From an uncultured Prevotellaceae bacterium (GTDB lineage: Bacteria > Bacteroidota > Bacteroidia > Bacteroidales > Bacteroidaceae): a DNA stretch of 37,167 nucleotides. Within the stretch, counting starts at the first letter, position 1. Each line of letters begins with the position of its first letter. Positions 16,055 through 23,638 of the stretch are shown here, piece after piece. The notes below the pieces were generated by a model. It was not told the DNA's origin. It did no database searches and worked only from the letters and a program-made list of their open reading frames with translations. The position numbers were made by a program, and so were the translations under genes. Where the stretch lies: contig OMUV01000010.1 of NCBI GenBank assembly GCA_900314335.1, positions 1 through 37,167 on the forward strand, in the 5' to 3' direction.

Positions 16055-16556
16055 GAGATATTTAATTTCGTTTGCCGAGTTCCAACAGCTGGCACGGCCT
16101 ACAAGTGTTCATCTTGATGAGTCGGAAGTATATGCTTTCATACGCGAGGAGCAGGATGTGTATATTATACCTGCTATAGGGTATGAGCTTTTCAAGCAGC
16201 TGGCTGGCAGTGGTCTGACAGACGAGCAGACGATCATTCTCAACGGTGGGGAATGGACGGACACGAAGAAAAGTGTTCTACGCCTTTGCAAGGGCCTGAA
16301 AGCGGCTCTTGCTTATTTCGTCTATGCTAAGATGATGAAGAGTGACGGCACATTGCTGTCACGGGCTGGCAGCATGCGTCATGACGAACAGTATGCAAGC
16401 CACGTGGACGACACGAAGCTCAAACAATATAACGATGTTATGGGGGTGGCAGAAAGCTATCTCGAAAACACAATGGAATATATAAACTATTTAAACGATG
16501 ACAAGCTACAGCCAGTCCGTGGCACTCGCTGTCATATACATGCAATAGGAGATTAA
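16047..16556 (+). CDS. Putative head-tail connector/adaptor (169 aa)
   Basis: ATG 16047 overlaps the portal stop by eight bases. The protein is largely helical: ISFAEFQQLARPTS, DESEVYAFIREEQDVYIIPAIGYELFKQL, VLRLCKGLKAALAYFVYAKMM and a C-terminal AESYLENTMEYINYLNDDKL. The 'xLISFxEFxxL...I..A...D..Y...IG..L...L' pattern is what I associate with DUF6712-like head-tail connectors in Bacteroidetes phages. A position right after the portal fits an adaptor between portal and tail. Confidence 0.6.
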   Translation: MDERYLISFAEFQQLARPTSVHLDESEVYAFIREEQDVYIIPAIGYELFKQLAGSGLTDEQTIILNGGEWTDTKKSVLRLCKGLKAALAYFVYAKMMKSDGTLLSRAGSMRHDEQYASHVDDTKLKQYNDVMGVAESYLENTMEYINYLNDDKLQPVRGTRCHIHAIGD

Positions 16557-16558
16557 TC

Positions 16559-19096
16559 ATGTCAACAAAAGCGGAAGAATTGCGCATTTTGGCGCAAGAA
16601 ATAAAAAACGAAACAGAGGTCGGCGCAAATACAGCCGAGCGTGTTGGTACTGCATTTGAACAGGCTGCGAACGGACTTGCTGAATTATCGCAAAACGTCG
16701 GTGGAGTTTATGCAAAGATTAAAGCTATTGAAGATGCTGGATATATATTTGCAGGTGTAGCAACACCCGCAACAAATCCAGGTACACCTGATGGTCCTGT
16801 ATTCTACTTTGCATCTGAAAGCGGTACATATACTAATTTCAACGCTATAGAATTGCAAGACGGTCTATCAGTATTATCGTGGAATGGCTCTTGGAGTAGT
16901 CAGCAGATACTTAGTATTGATGATGAGCCTACTGCTGGAAGTGATAATCTTGTTAAGAGTGGAGGAGTATATTCTGCTATTGCTAAAATAAATACATTAA
17001 GTATTTTTGATGAGCTGTCCGAACTTGAAGGTAAGACAGATGAGCAGAAAGCGGTGATGATTCCAAATGGTAATGCAACGAAACAGATATGCGTATTGTT
17101 GCATGGAGAAGTGTTGAATGACTGGACATGGCGAAGTCCCACAGGTTTTGTTCGTAACACAGGAGTTTTTGTGGCCAACAATAGCAGGCATACTTCTAAT
17201 CCCACGAAAGTGTATAAAGGCGACATTATTACCGTAGTAGACGCCGTAAGCGGTGTGGCGATTATCAGCGAAACAGATTCCGAAGCATCGTCTTATACCC
17301 CGCTTGTTGTTTCTACAAGTACGGAAGAGATAACATACACCTATGTGGCCGACAGAGAGATGTATATTGCTGTAAGCGGTCTTAATACCAATACATGTAG
17401 TATTACACGAAAGGGAGATTTTGCAGAGAGGGATGATATTTTTGACAGCCTTTCTGAACTTGACAGCAAGTCAAAAATTGACAAGATGTCAATGATACCA
17501 TCTGCCAATATCATAGAGCACATGACGAAGAGAGATGTTGTGGGGATGGCGAACTTTGACTATTACGATTTGTCGTCAAGGTTTACAACATGGACCAGCC
17601 ACTTCATCAACCCAACAACGGGAGCGGCAACATCTAATACTCATTACATAGCATCCAATTACGTAGATATTACCGACATCATTGCGCTCGGCATGACGAT
17701 GAGGTTGTCGGTTATAGACACCGATTCGGGTGCGGCTAATATCGGCATAGCCTATTACAACGAGTTGCAGCAATATATCAGCGGCGTGGCTTACTTGCAT
17801 GGGCAAAGGACTATTAGACTTGCAGAACTAACCATCACCCCACCAAGCAATGCAACGTATATGCGCGTGACTTTTGTCCCCAATCAGACTTTTTATTGCT
17901 ATGGCGAGAATATTTACACAAAGACGATAAAAGGCATCGAAGGGAGTATCACCGAACAGAAAAAAGACGTTTTTGTGCGCAAGTTTGGTTTCGGGGGTAT
18001 TGAACTCAATTTAAGCGACTTTGTGGCAAGTGGTTTGACGATGGACGCAAGCATCGCGGCCATGTTGTCGTATAGTGCTAACTACTCTTATCGGATATTG
18101 CACTTTGATGTGGCCAATGTCACCATATCGCAGACCATCTTGTTGCCGAGTAACACGTTGATGCTCCTTGAAAATTGCACCATCAAGCAAGCGGATGAGA
18201 TGTGGGACAACGTGATAAGGAGTGCGAACATCGTGTGGCCGCAAGACACCCACGACATACCATCATCCGTTGAGCGGATGGAAAATATCGCGGTCATCGG
18301 AGACGGCAATTCCAAGATTGAGGGATGTGATGTCAATGCCACGGTTGATGGTCAAACGGCGATAGGCGATGACTTTGGGGCAAGGACTATCCAGATACTC
18401 ATGGGCAACGTGGACGGGGTGGAGATTGCCAACCTCGCTTTTACCAAGACGAGATGTTGGTGCATATCTTTTGAAATAACGCAGCATATATATTGCCATC
18501 ATCTCGATATTCGCAGTTCGGTTGTCAATGGTGACGGCATTGACTTCAGGTGCGGATGCAAGCATACGCTCGTCGAGGACATCTATGCTCAGACATACGA
18601 CGATGCAGTGGCATATACCCTCGGAAGTTCGGCTTTTGTTTATTCCGCAACCGCATATCCGATGGAGGCAACTCGCAGACTATGGCAAGCGATGTATGAC
18701 GACGATAACACATCGTTGATGGTTGAGGATTGCCGCTTATCGAGACTTGTCTATTTTTATTATGCCCCTCGCGGCAATGTTGTCCGCTATCTTGCAGTGG
18801 CGGAGAACCACATGAAGGATATGTCTATCAACGACCTTAAAGTTATATTAGGGACATCGAACAGCCACGATGTTGTCAAGATAGGTGATTCCGTGTATAG
18901 CAGTACCCAAGCAGACAGCGAAAGCCATATCCGCATCAACAATGTGGACTCTTATGGTGTATATGCAATAATAGGCGCATATAAGGGGTTGAAGGACGTC
19001 GCGCTCAACAATGCCCGTCAACATAGGATGGCGGGGGTGCTTGTGAGAGGTGACCAATCGTCTATTGTCGTTGTTACTAATTCGGTAGTGGAGTAA
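16559..19096 (+). CDS. Tail fibre / tailspike with right-handed beta-helix
   Basis: The protein has 845 residues. The N-terminus is a helical attachment module (AEELRILAQEIKNETEVGANTAERVG), then GVATPATNPGTPDGPVFYFA and DDEPTAGSDNLVKSGGVYSAI, segments repeated in many Bacteroidales phage fibres. The middle is beta-rich. Residues about 470-810 look like a pectate-lyase-type right-handed beta-helix (ENIAVIGDGNSKIEGCDVNA, SSVVNGDGIDFRCGCKHTLV). It probably binds or degrades capsular polysaccharide of the host. Adenine- and thymine-rich codons in the first third give way to a more GC-rich style in the helix, suggesting modular exchange. Confidence 0.75.
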   Translation: MSTKAEELRILAQEIKNETEVGANTAERVGTAFEQAANGLAELSQNVGGVYAKIKAIEDAGYIFAGVATPATNPGTPDGPVFYFASESGTYTNFNAIELQDGLSVLSWNGSWSSQQILSIDDEPTAGSDNLVKSGGVYSAIAKINTLSIFDELSELEGKTDEQKAVMIPNGNATKQICVLLHGEVLNDWTWRSPTGFVRNTGVFVANNSRHTSNPTKVYKGDIITVVDAVSGVAIISETDSEASSYTPLVVSTSTEEITYTYVADREMYIAVSGLNTNTCSITRKGDFAERDDIFDSLSELDSKSKIDKMSMIPSANIIEHMTKRDVVGMANFDYYDLSSRFTTWTSHFINPTTGAATSNTHYIASNYVDITDIIALGMTMRLSVIDTDSGAANIGIAYYNELQQYISGVAYLHGQRTIRLAELTITPPSNATYMRVTFVPNQTFYCYGENIYTKTIKGIEGSITEQKKDVFVRKFGFGGIELNLSDFVASGLTMDASIAAMLSYSANYSYRILHFDVANVTISQTILLPSNTLMLLENCTIKQADEMWDNVIRSANIVWPQDTHDIPSSVERMENIAVIGDGNSKIEGCDVNATVDGQTAIGDDFGARTIQILMGNVDGVEIANLAFTKTRCWCISFEITQHIYCHHLDIRSSVVNGDGIDFRCGCKHTLVEDIYAQTYDDAVAYTLGSSAFVYSATAYPMEATRRLWQAMYDDDNTSLMVEDCRLSRLVYFYYAPRGNVVRYLAVAENHMKDMSINDLKVILGTSNSHDVVKIGDSVYSSTQADSESHIRINNVDSYGVYAIIGAYKGLKDVALNNARQHRMAGVLVRGDQSSIVVVTNSVVE

Positions 19097-19109
19097 AACA
19101 AGGGACATT

Positions 19110-19184
19110 ATGCAACAGAACACGAAAGAATGGATTCAGTACGGCAGTGCGATAGGGAGTTGTGTTAGACATTTGCTACTAATA
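19110..19184 (+). pseudogene. Truncated small membrane-protein gene
   Basis: ATG 19110 starts MQQNTKEWIQYGSAIGS, the typical start of a small membrane protein found after fibre genes in Bacteroidales phages (from memory). After GSCVRHLLLIYL the frame ends in TAG, before a full transmembrane helix is completed. The coding look stops near 19163, where the base composition becomes AT-rich. I read it as the intact start of a gene cut by recombination. Confidence 0.35.
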
Positions 19185-19223
19185 TATCTTTAGAGTTAGA
19201 AAGACAATGTATAGGTATTGTGA

Positions 19224-19248
19224 GGGGGTGTGAAAGCACCCTTCATTT
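19224..19248 (+). terminator. Weak terminator-like hairpin after the fibre gene
   Basis: GGGTG (19226-19230) pairs with CACCC (19237-19241) around TGAAAG, extended by two G-T pairs, and is followed by TTCATTTTA. It is short and could end head/fibre operon transcription. Confidence 0.4.
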
Positions 19249-19336
19249 TACTCTAGATTAGTTTATAATGAATGTGCACCTATGGTGTGTTTTTATTTAT
19301 CATGTTGTCAACTTAAAAAATAAAAGATTAGGGTAA

Positions 19337-19516
19337 GTGTGTATATATAAAACTGATTATTTTTATGTGATACCTAATAGTGGCAAGGTGTTGAGTTCTA
19401 TTAGCGCAACTGCTGGAGGAAGTTCTCTAACTTTAACTGCTGATGGTGATAGATGTTATTATTTCGATATGCCAGCTGCTAATGTGACAATCACACCAGT
19501 TTGGGGTAATGCGTAA
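19337..19516 (+). pseudogene. C-terminal remnant of another fibre-type protein
   Basis: This frame follows a TAA at 19334 and can only start with GTG. It translates to 59 residues including YVIPNSGKVLSSISATAGG, SLTLTADGDRCYYFDMPAANVTITPVWGNA. The 'x-F-x-M-P-x-A-N-V-T-I-T-x-V' pattern is the last strand of beta-sandwich repeats common at the end of Bacteroidales surface and phage fibre proteins. With no start and no ribosome site it is best read as the leftover 3' end of a replaced fibre gene. Confidence 0.45.
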
Positions 19517-19580
19517 AATGTACAATGTACAATGATTTATATTGTTTACGTTCATCTAAACTTTAAGGACTATATACAAA

Positions 19581-19606
19581 AGGCAGTCACTTCGGTGGCT
19601 GTCTTT
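19581..19606 (+). terminator. Strong terminator with TTCG tetraloop
   Basis: AGGCAGTCAC (19581-19590) pairs with GTGGCTGTCT (19595-19604), allowing two G-T pairs, around the stable loop TTCG, followed by TTT. It ends the fibre-side transcription unit before the lysis genes. Confidence 0.75.
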
Positions 19607-19636
19607 ACAAAGATAAAAGATTAAATTATAAAGAGT

Positions 19637-19975
19637 ATGGAAGTAGTATTTGAAGTAATTAAACAGATTTCCATTGCAGTGGGAATCATCAGTGGCAGTT
19701 CAGTATTGACAGGCTTGGTGAATGCACTGGCCAATGTTCAGAACAAGACAGTGAAGCACATCATCTCATGGGCTATCCCTATTGTCACAGGTATCATCCT
19801 ATGTGCTACAGGTGTTCTTTCCTTTGGCTATGGTGGATGGGACTACCTGATGGCTGCGGCATCTGGAGCATTGGTTGGTGGAGCATCTAATGGTCTCTAT
19901 GACTGGCCTGCAATCTCCAACATCATTGGCAAGCTCTATGACCTCTTTGGGCATAAGATAGAGAAAAAGGAATAG
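19637..19975 (+). CDS. Small membrane protein, possible holin (112 aa)
   Basis: The protein has three hydrophobic segments: about 10-30 (ISIAVGIISGSSVLTGLV), 42-64 (IISWAIPIVTGIILCATGVLSF) and 68-86 (DYLMAAASGALVGGASNGL), then a charged end GHKIEKKE. The N-terminus is short and acidic. Size, three helices, charged tail and the position ahead of a holin and an amidase fit a holin or antiholin. It follows a strong terminator, so it must have its own promoter, which I did not find with confidence. Confidence 0.6.
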   Translation: MEVVFEVIKQISIAVGIISGSSVLTGLVNALANVQNKTVKHIISWAIPIVTGIILCATGVLSFGYGGWDYLMAAASGALVGGASNGLYDWPAISNIIGKLYDLFGHKIEKKE

Positions 19976-20029
19976 GCGATTAGTTATTTTTCATAGATTG
20001 TTTTGGTTTTAGTTATCTTTGTACCCAGT

Positions 20030-20128
20030 ATGAAGAAGTACGAATTACTAAGAATAAACAAGGATTTGCTAAAAGTAATGTCAGATAATGGCATTAAGGT
20101 TACAGATGTCTGGGAAAAATTTGTGTGA
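20030..20128 (+). CDS. Tiny protein (32 aa) related to the start of the 10826 gene
   Basis: ATG 20030 gives MKKYELLRINKDLLKVMSDNG and ends DVWEKFV. The YELL start and the I-K-V-T-D-V pattern match the first third of the 77-aa gene at 10826 (YELL...V-K-T-A-D-V), but the helix-turn-helix half is missing. A -7-like box TATCTTTG (20014-20021) lies just before it. It ends two bases before the holin gene. It is either a shortened paralogue or a short leader gene that drives expression of the lysis genes. Confidence 0.4.
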   Translation: MKKYELLRINKDLLKVMSDNGIKVTDVWEKFV

Positions 20129-20130
20129 TT

Positions 20131-20604
20131 ATGCTAGAACTCATTGAAGCCAAGAATATCGATGCCCTCATGTTTTTCATAGTTATTAGAGTTGGCATAA
20201 TCCTAGTTTGCTGGTTTTTCATGGTGGTTAGTAGTATTGTGGACTTCTGGAGTGGAACAACTACCGCAAAAGCATTAGGCCAAGCACTTATGTCGCATGG
20301 TTTTCGTAGAACTGTTACGAAGATAGGCGATTATGTAAGGCTAATGCTTTTTGCTCTTATGTTTGATATACTGGGAAGCTTGTTATCATTCTATATAGTA
20401 CCGTTTGCAACAATTCTATGCACTATAGCTGTAATCTATATTGAAGGTAAATCTGTTGTGGAAAACAGTAAACGCAAAAAGGCTCATGCCGCAGATGTAC
20501 CTGATATAGTGAAGAAAATTGTGCAAGCAGCCACTGCAGAGCAAGGCCACGAAATACTTAATGAGATAACAAAAATAATCGCCTTAAATGACAAAGAGAA
20601 ATGA
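20131..20604 (+). CDS. Phage holin (holin_4-like)
   Basis: I chose ATG 20131 over a GTG six bases upstream. The 157-residue protein has a hydrophobic segment at about 13-37 (IVIRVGIILVCWFFMVVSSIVDFW), a cytoplasmic loop SGTTTAKALGQALMSHGFRRTVTKIGDY, and two further helices about 68-115. The 'D-F-x-S-G-...-K-A...S.G.R.T..K...Y...' signature is typical of the phage_holin_4 family in Bacteroidetes and Firmicutes phages. It forms the hole that lets the amidase reach the wall and times lysis. The stop overlaps the amidase start (ATGA). Confidence 0.8.
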   Translation: MLELIEAKNIDALMFFIVIRVGIILVCWFFMVVSSIVDFWSGTTTAKALGQALMSHGFRRTVTKIGDYVRLMLFALMFDILGSLLSFYIVPFATILCTIAVIYIEGKSVVENSKRKKAHAADVPDIVKKIVQAATAEQGHEILNEITKIIALNDKEK

Positions 20605-21014
20605 GAAAAATCAATAAGCTTATAGTACATTGCTCTGCAACGCCTGAAGGTAGAGACGTTAAAACCGAAACCATCAAAGATTGGCACGTTAATGGCAATC
20701 ATTGGAAAGATATTGGTTATCACTATGTAATTGAGCTTGATGGCTCTATTCATAAAGGCAGAGACGAAAATGTAATCGGAGCTCACTGCTCAGGTCAAAA
20801 TGCTAATTCAATTGGCATTTGCTATGTTGGTGGAGTAGCTAAAGACAGTAAAACACCGAAAGATACGCGCACTGATGCTCAAAAGCAATCTTTGCTCAAA
20901 CTGCTCAAAGAACTTAAAGCAAAATATCCAAATGCAACCATACATGGGCACAGAGAATTTGCTGCAAAGGCTTGTCCCAGCTTTGATGCGACCAGCGAAT
21001 ACAAGTCCATTTAG
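20601..21014 (+). CDS. N-acetylmuramoyl-L-alanine amidase (endolysin)
   Basis: This 137-residue enzyme has the Amidase_2/T7-lysozyme fold. LIVHCSATPEGRD gives the zinc ligand H10, GYHYVIELDGSI the catalytic tyrosine Y40, IHGHREFAAKACPSFD the ligands H117 and C125 with catalytic K123, and GAHCSGQNANSIG lies in the core. It hydrolyses the bond between N-acetylmuramic acid and L-alanine in peptidoglycan. There is no signal peptide or wall-binding domain, so release depends on the holin. It overlaps the holin gene by four bases; length and motif order match a single-domain phage amidase. Confidence 0.93.
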   Translation: MRKINKLIVHCSATPEGRDVKTETIKDWHVNGNHWKDIGYHYVIELDGSIHKGRDENVIGAHCSGQNANSIGICYVGGVAKDSKTPKDTRTDAQKQSLLKLLKELKAKYPNATIHGHREFAAKACPSFDATSEYKSI

Positions 21015-21026
21015 CCGATAACTCCG

Positions 21027-21109
21027 AAATTCAACGCCTGTCGCCCGAATAGATCTCTGCTCTACCAATTACGCGAGCGGCTGTCGAAAGTCCGACAGGC
21101 GTGAAATTT
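21027..21109. repeat. Inverted repeat between endolysin and spanin-like genes
   Basis: The 17-base arm 21027-21043 and the complement of 21093-21109 agree at 15 positions, separated by 49 bases. A second small hairpin CTGTCG/CGACAG (21081-21086 and 21093-21098) competes with the right arm, so two folds are possible. It lacks a T tract, which argues against a simple terminator. Confidence 0.5.
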
Positions 21110-21131
21110 GAACAAAATAAGAGTATATTCA

Positions 21132-21641
21132 ATGAAAACAAGTTATTTATCAAGAATTTCCGCTGTGCTGGGCGTTCTGCTCTTGGCTGGGGTGTTGCTG
21201 GGGTGTGCCAGCCATCGCACGACACAGGGGCTGCAATCAAGAGAAGCGGTAAAAACACTGATTATCCGCGATACAGTACGCGACACACTGATAACCCGTG
21301 ACACGGTTTCACGGTTTCAAAACATCTACAGGCAAGACAGCACCGTAACGCGCATCAAGGGCGACACGGTGTTTGTTGACCGCTGGCATACCTACATCGA
21401 AAAGAACGACCAGCTACAGGCACACACCGCCAAACAGGCGAACCAAACTTTAAGGGACGTTTACTATGGCGACACCGTCCGCATCCCTGTTCCAGTAGAG
21501 CGCAAAGTCACACGCTGGGAGCGCACAAAGCAGAATGTCGGAGGCGCTGCGATCGGCATTGTGATGGCGGGCGCTGTCATCGCTCTCATATATCTATTCA
21601 AATACTTGCGTACTCGCGCAAGAAGTAGGCTGAGCAACTGA
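21132..21641 (+). CDS. Spanin-like lipoprotein with C-terminal membrane helix
   Basis: I start at ATG 21132, eight codons after a TTG start that precedes the signal peptide. The product has 169 residues with a lipoprotein signal (SAVLGVLLLAGVLLGCAS; lipobox VLLGC, Cys25), then repeated R-D-T-V/L segments (RDTVRDTLITRDTV), likely extended or coiled, and a C-terminal hydrophobic helix at about 137-158 before a basic end. A lipobox and a transmembrane helix in one protein resemble a unimolecular spanin bridging the two membranes. Its place after holin and amidase supports that. Called from topology and context. Confidence 0.6.
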   Translation: MKTSYLSRISAVLGVLLLAGVLLGCASHRTTQGLQSREAVKTLIIRDTVRDTLITRDTVSRFQNIYRQDSTVTRIKGDTVFVDRWHTYIEKNDQLQAHTAKQANQTLRDVYYGDTVRIPVPVERKVTRWERTKQNVGGAAIGIVMAGAVIALIYLFKYLRTRARSRLSN

Positions 21642-21676
21642 TTTCAAACAATTTTCATTCCATTTCCACACTTTTG

Positions 21677-21710
21677 CGGCTCATAGTAGTGATACTGTGA
21701 GCCGTTTTTT
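21677..21710 (+). terminator. Terminator after the lysis genes
   Basis: CGGCTCA (21677-21683) pairs with TGAGCCG (21698-21704), followed by TTTTTT. It closes the lysis operon. Confidence 0.85.
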
Positions 21711-21804
21711 GCTCATAATCAGCCAGTTGCACTCTTCTTGAACGTTAATAGACGTTAGAAAATAAAGAGGAATAGTTAATTAATAGTTAAATATGCTTTC
21801 AGGC

Positions 21805-21835
21805 TTTGCAGATTAAAAAAGTAGTACTACATTTG
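21805..21835 (+). promoter_or_regulatory. Bacteroidetes-type promoter for the ArdC operon
   Basis: TTTG (21805-21808), 19 bases, then TACATTTG (21828-21835) gives a perfect match to the Bacteroidetes consensus TTTG-N19-TAnnTTTG. Transcription should start near 21840-21843, so the operon beginning at 21865 has its own promoter, independent of the lysis genes ended by the terminator at 21677. Confidence 0.8.
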
Positions 21836-21864
21836 CAATGTGTTTAGGAGATAAACATAAAAAG

Positions 21865-22128
21865 ATGAGTAGAACTTTAACAACAACAACGATGAATAAG
21901 AAACTTAACTACAGCACCAAGATGATTAACGCTACCTTTAAAATTAAGGTATACGGCAAAGACGAGAACGGGAAGCGTATTAACAAACTTGTGGGAGTAG
22001 CAGGGTTAATAGCCCTGATAGGCGTTGACCTGATGAACAAGTTGCTGAAGCGCGCATTTGCCTGCATGCAGGATGCCTGCTACTGCAAGCTGCGCCGTGG
22101 TATAAAGGTGACGTTTTATAACTATTGA
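21865..22128 (+). CDS. Small basic phage protein (87 aa)
   Basis: The frame is open from 21838, but ATGs there would lie at the expected transcription start. ATG 21865 or 21892 is more likely. The product contains KLNYSTKMINATFKIKVYGKDENGKRINKLVGVAGLIALIGVDL and ends CKLRRGIKVTFYNY. It is basic, with a hydrophobic central helix too short for certain membrane insertion. I recall very similar small proteins next to ArdC genes in Bacteroidales phages and mobile elements; function unknown. It is first in the operon. Confidence 0.6.
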   Translation: MSRTLTTTTMNKKLNYSTKMINATFKIKVYGKDENGKRINKLVGVAGLIALIGVDLMNKLLKRAFACMQDACYCKLRRGIKVTFYNY

Positions 22129-22138
22129 TTGGCATACA

Positions 22139-22190
22139 AGACCGCAAGGTCTAAAAACTTGCAGGAGGGCGGAAACCTGAAGCGCACAAG
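22139..22190 (+). ncRNA. Possible structured RNA in the 22129-22218 gap
   Basis: AGACC-GCAA-GGTCT (22139-22152) is a perfect hairpin with a GNRA tetraloop. It is followed by a nested second stem, CTTG/CAAG (22158-22161 and 22187-22190) around CAGG/CCTG (22162-22165 and 22176-22179). It lies between two small genes of one operon and ends four bases before the leader motif described at 22194. It may only be a chance fold. Confidence 0.3.
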
Positions 22191-22218
22191 AGTTTAATTT
22201 TCAACAACAAAAAACATT

Positions 22219-22488
22219 ATGAAAAAAGACATGAGAATGCTGGCAGCAATGCTGGAGAAGAAACTGAGTAAAAACGCAGGGAGCAAGGGAACTTGCGAGG
22301 TGGTAACGTACATTGAGCCTGTATTTGGTGACGGTGATGGTAGTATTGAGGTCTCACCCTGCGGAGGCAAGCAGGAGATATATCACACCGCTGCGATTAT
22401 GGAGTTTATAAAGTTCTTCGAGCTTTACAGCTATGTGACAGTCAGGGTTGAGAATAATATGTTCAAACTAATTTGGCGTATATATTAA
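22219..22488 (+). CDS. Small hypothetical protein (89 aa)
   Basis: ATG 22219 follows the A-rich leader TTTTCAACAACAAAAAACATT, a form of the motif shared with three other genes. The product starts MKKDMRMLAAMLEKKLSKNAG and contains a GDGDGSIEVSPCGGKQEI segment and IMEFIKFFELYSYVTVRVENN. It is compact, mixed alpha/beta, with no membrane or signal segment. It lies directly upstream of the ArdC-like gene. Similar small proteins are seen next to ArdC in Bacteroidetes elements, but I do not know the function. Confidence 0.6.
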   Translation: MKKDMRMLAAMLEKKLSKNAGSKGTCEVVTYIEPVFGDGDGSIEVSPCGGKQEIYHTAAIMEFIKFFELYSYVTVRVENNMFKLIWRIY

Positions 22489-22502
22489 CCGAGCGGGCCT
22501 GA

Positions 22503-22549
22503 CACTGGCGAGGGGCAATTATACCGCCCTTTGCCAGTGACGGCCTTTG
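22503..22549 (+). terminator. Hairpin upstream of the ArdC gene
   Basis: CACTGGC (22503-22509) with AGGGGC-side bases pairs to GCCCT (22526-22530) and GCCAGTG (22533-22539), a long stem with a small bulge, followed by ACGGCCTTTG. It may be a weak terminator or a stability/attenuation element within the operon. Confidence 0.5.
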
Positions 22550-22584
22550 ATAATAACAAAACTACAATTAAATATAGCAGCATT

Positions 22585-23577
22585 ATGAATATGAATAACA
22601 ATAGAACAGAGAATGCAGTGAAGCAATACTGCGACACAATGATACACGTGATAGAAGGCCTCAAACAGGGCTGGCGCAGGACTTGGCTGACAACTGAGGG
22701 CGTTGGCAGGCCTATGAATATGAGCGGGCGGGAATACAGTCGATTGAATGAGTTCTACCTGCTTATGGTATGCGAGCAAATGGGCTACGATTACCCGATT
22801 TTCATGACGTTCAACCAGTGCAAGCAGAGTGGAGTGCATGTGAATAAAGGCGAGAAGTCTGTGGCAGTACTGTTTTGGTGCATGAGAGCTCATGAGAAGC
22901 GTGGTAAGAATGATATATCAATAGACAATTACCACCAGTTGCCTGATGCGGAGCGTGATAGGTTTGAGACCTACGCAGTGCTGCGCTGCTACAATGTATT
23001 TAACATTGCACAGACAAGCATGCAGGAGGATGCTCCTGAGCTATATGAAAAGCTGACAAGCAATTATAAAACGCCTGCTATAGCTGAAACCACAGATGGC
23101 ATGTACAGCAATGCGAAACTTGATAACCTTATAGCTGGCAAATGGATATGCAAGGTAATTGTACGCAAGCAGTCTAAGGCATTCTATAACCCTAAATCTG
23201 ATTCGATTTTGTTGCCCGAGAAAGAGCAGTACAACATGGGCGGCACTACCGAGCAGGTGTATGCAGGCGGGCAGGAATATTATAGCACGTTCCTCCACGA
23301 GGCTACGCATAGCACAGGCGCGGATACCCGCCTGAACCGCTTTGACAAGGGCAAAGAAGAGGGCAAGGCCTACGGGCGTGAAGAGCTTGTAGCTGAGCTG
23401 ACAGCAGCCCTGATAGGGCATGAGCTTGGCTTCAACACTTCAGTGGAAAAGAATAATGCAGCCTACCTGAGCGGCTGGCTGAAGGTGTGCAAGGAGCAGC
23501 CGAGGTTTTTAGTCAGTGTACTGGCAGACGTGAGCAAGGCGGCTGACATTATAGACAAAGCCATAGATGCGGCGTGA
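22585..23577 (+). CDS. ArdC-like antirestriction protein
   Basis: The 330-residue protein matches the two-part ArdC layout. Residues about 5-145 form the ssDNA-binding domain (GLKQGWRRTWLT, MTFNQCKQSGVHVNKGEKSVAVLFW, AVLRCYNVFNIAQT). The C-terminal half is a zincin-like metallopeptidase domain with YYSTFLHEATHSTGA (HEATH, 238-242) and the acidic helix REELVAELTAALIG supplying the third ligand. ArdC proteins on plasmids protect entering DNA from restriction and can aid ssDNA transfer. I chose ATG 22585 because the upstream in-frame residues overlap a hairpin. It lies 0.9 kb from a restriction-modification transposon. Confidence 0.85.
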   Translation: MNMNNNRTENAVKQYCDTMIHVIEGLKQGWRRTWLTTEGVGRPMNMSGREYSRLNEFYLLMVCEQMGYDYPIFMTFNQCKQSGVHVNKGEKSVAVLFWCMRAHEKRGKNDISIDNYHQLPDAERDRFETYAVLRCYNVFNIAQTSMQEDAPELYEKLTSNYKTPAIAETTDGMYSNAKLDNLIAGKWICKVIVRKQSKAFYNPKSDSILLPEKEQYNMGGTTEQVYAGGQEYYSTFLHEATHSTGADTRLNRFDKGKEEGKAYGREELVAELTAALIGHELGFNTSVEKNNAAYLSGWLKVCKEQPRFLVSVLADVSKAADIIDKAIDAA

Positions 23578-23590
23578 ACAATATCTAACA

Positions 23591-23624
23591 AGGGCGGTGA
23601 TAATTGCGCCACCGCCCTTTTTTA
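23591..23624 (+). terminator. Strong terminator after the ArdC gene
   Basis: AGGGCGGTG (23591-23599) pairs with CACCGCCCT (23610-23618), loop ATAATTGCGC, then TTTTT. It lies 15 bases before the next gene start, so the small genes downstream may depend on read-through. Confidence 0.85.
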
Positions 23625-23638
23625 AACTTAAAAGCAGT

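Larger units (their letters stand above)
19097..19636. other. Recombination patch between fibre and lysis genes
   Basis: 540 bases without an intact gene. They contain a truncated membrane-protein start (19110-19184), a terminator-like hairpin, an AT-rich filler (19250-19336), a fibre C-terminus (19337-19516), a short repeat ATGTACA-ATGTACA (19517-19530) and a strong terminator (19581-19606). The two gene remnants come from opposite ends of different genes, as expected when fibre and lysis modules are swapped between phages. Confidence 0.6.

Noticed and set aside
21059-21078. GCTCTACCAATTACGCGAGC on the plus strand resembles the complement of a tRNA D-arm
   Set aside because: No anticodon arm, T arm or acceptor stem can be fitted around it; left as chance or an old remnant.
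22519-22893. Minus-strand frame of 124 codons inside the ArdC gene
   Set aside because: Fully opposite a gene with clear motifs; Cys/His-rich composition typical of antisense shadows.
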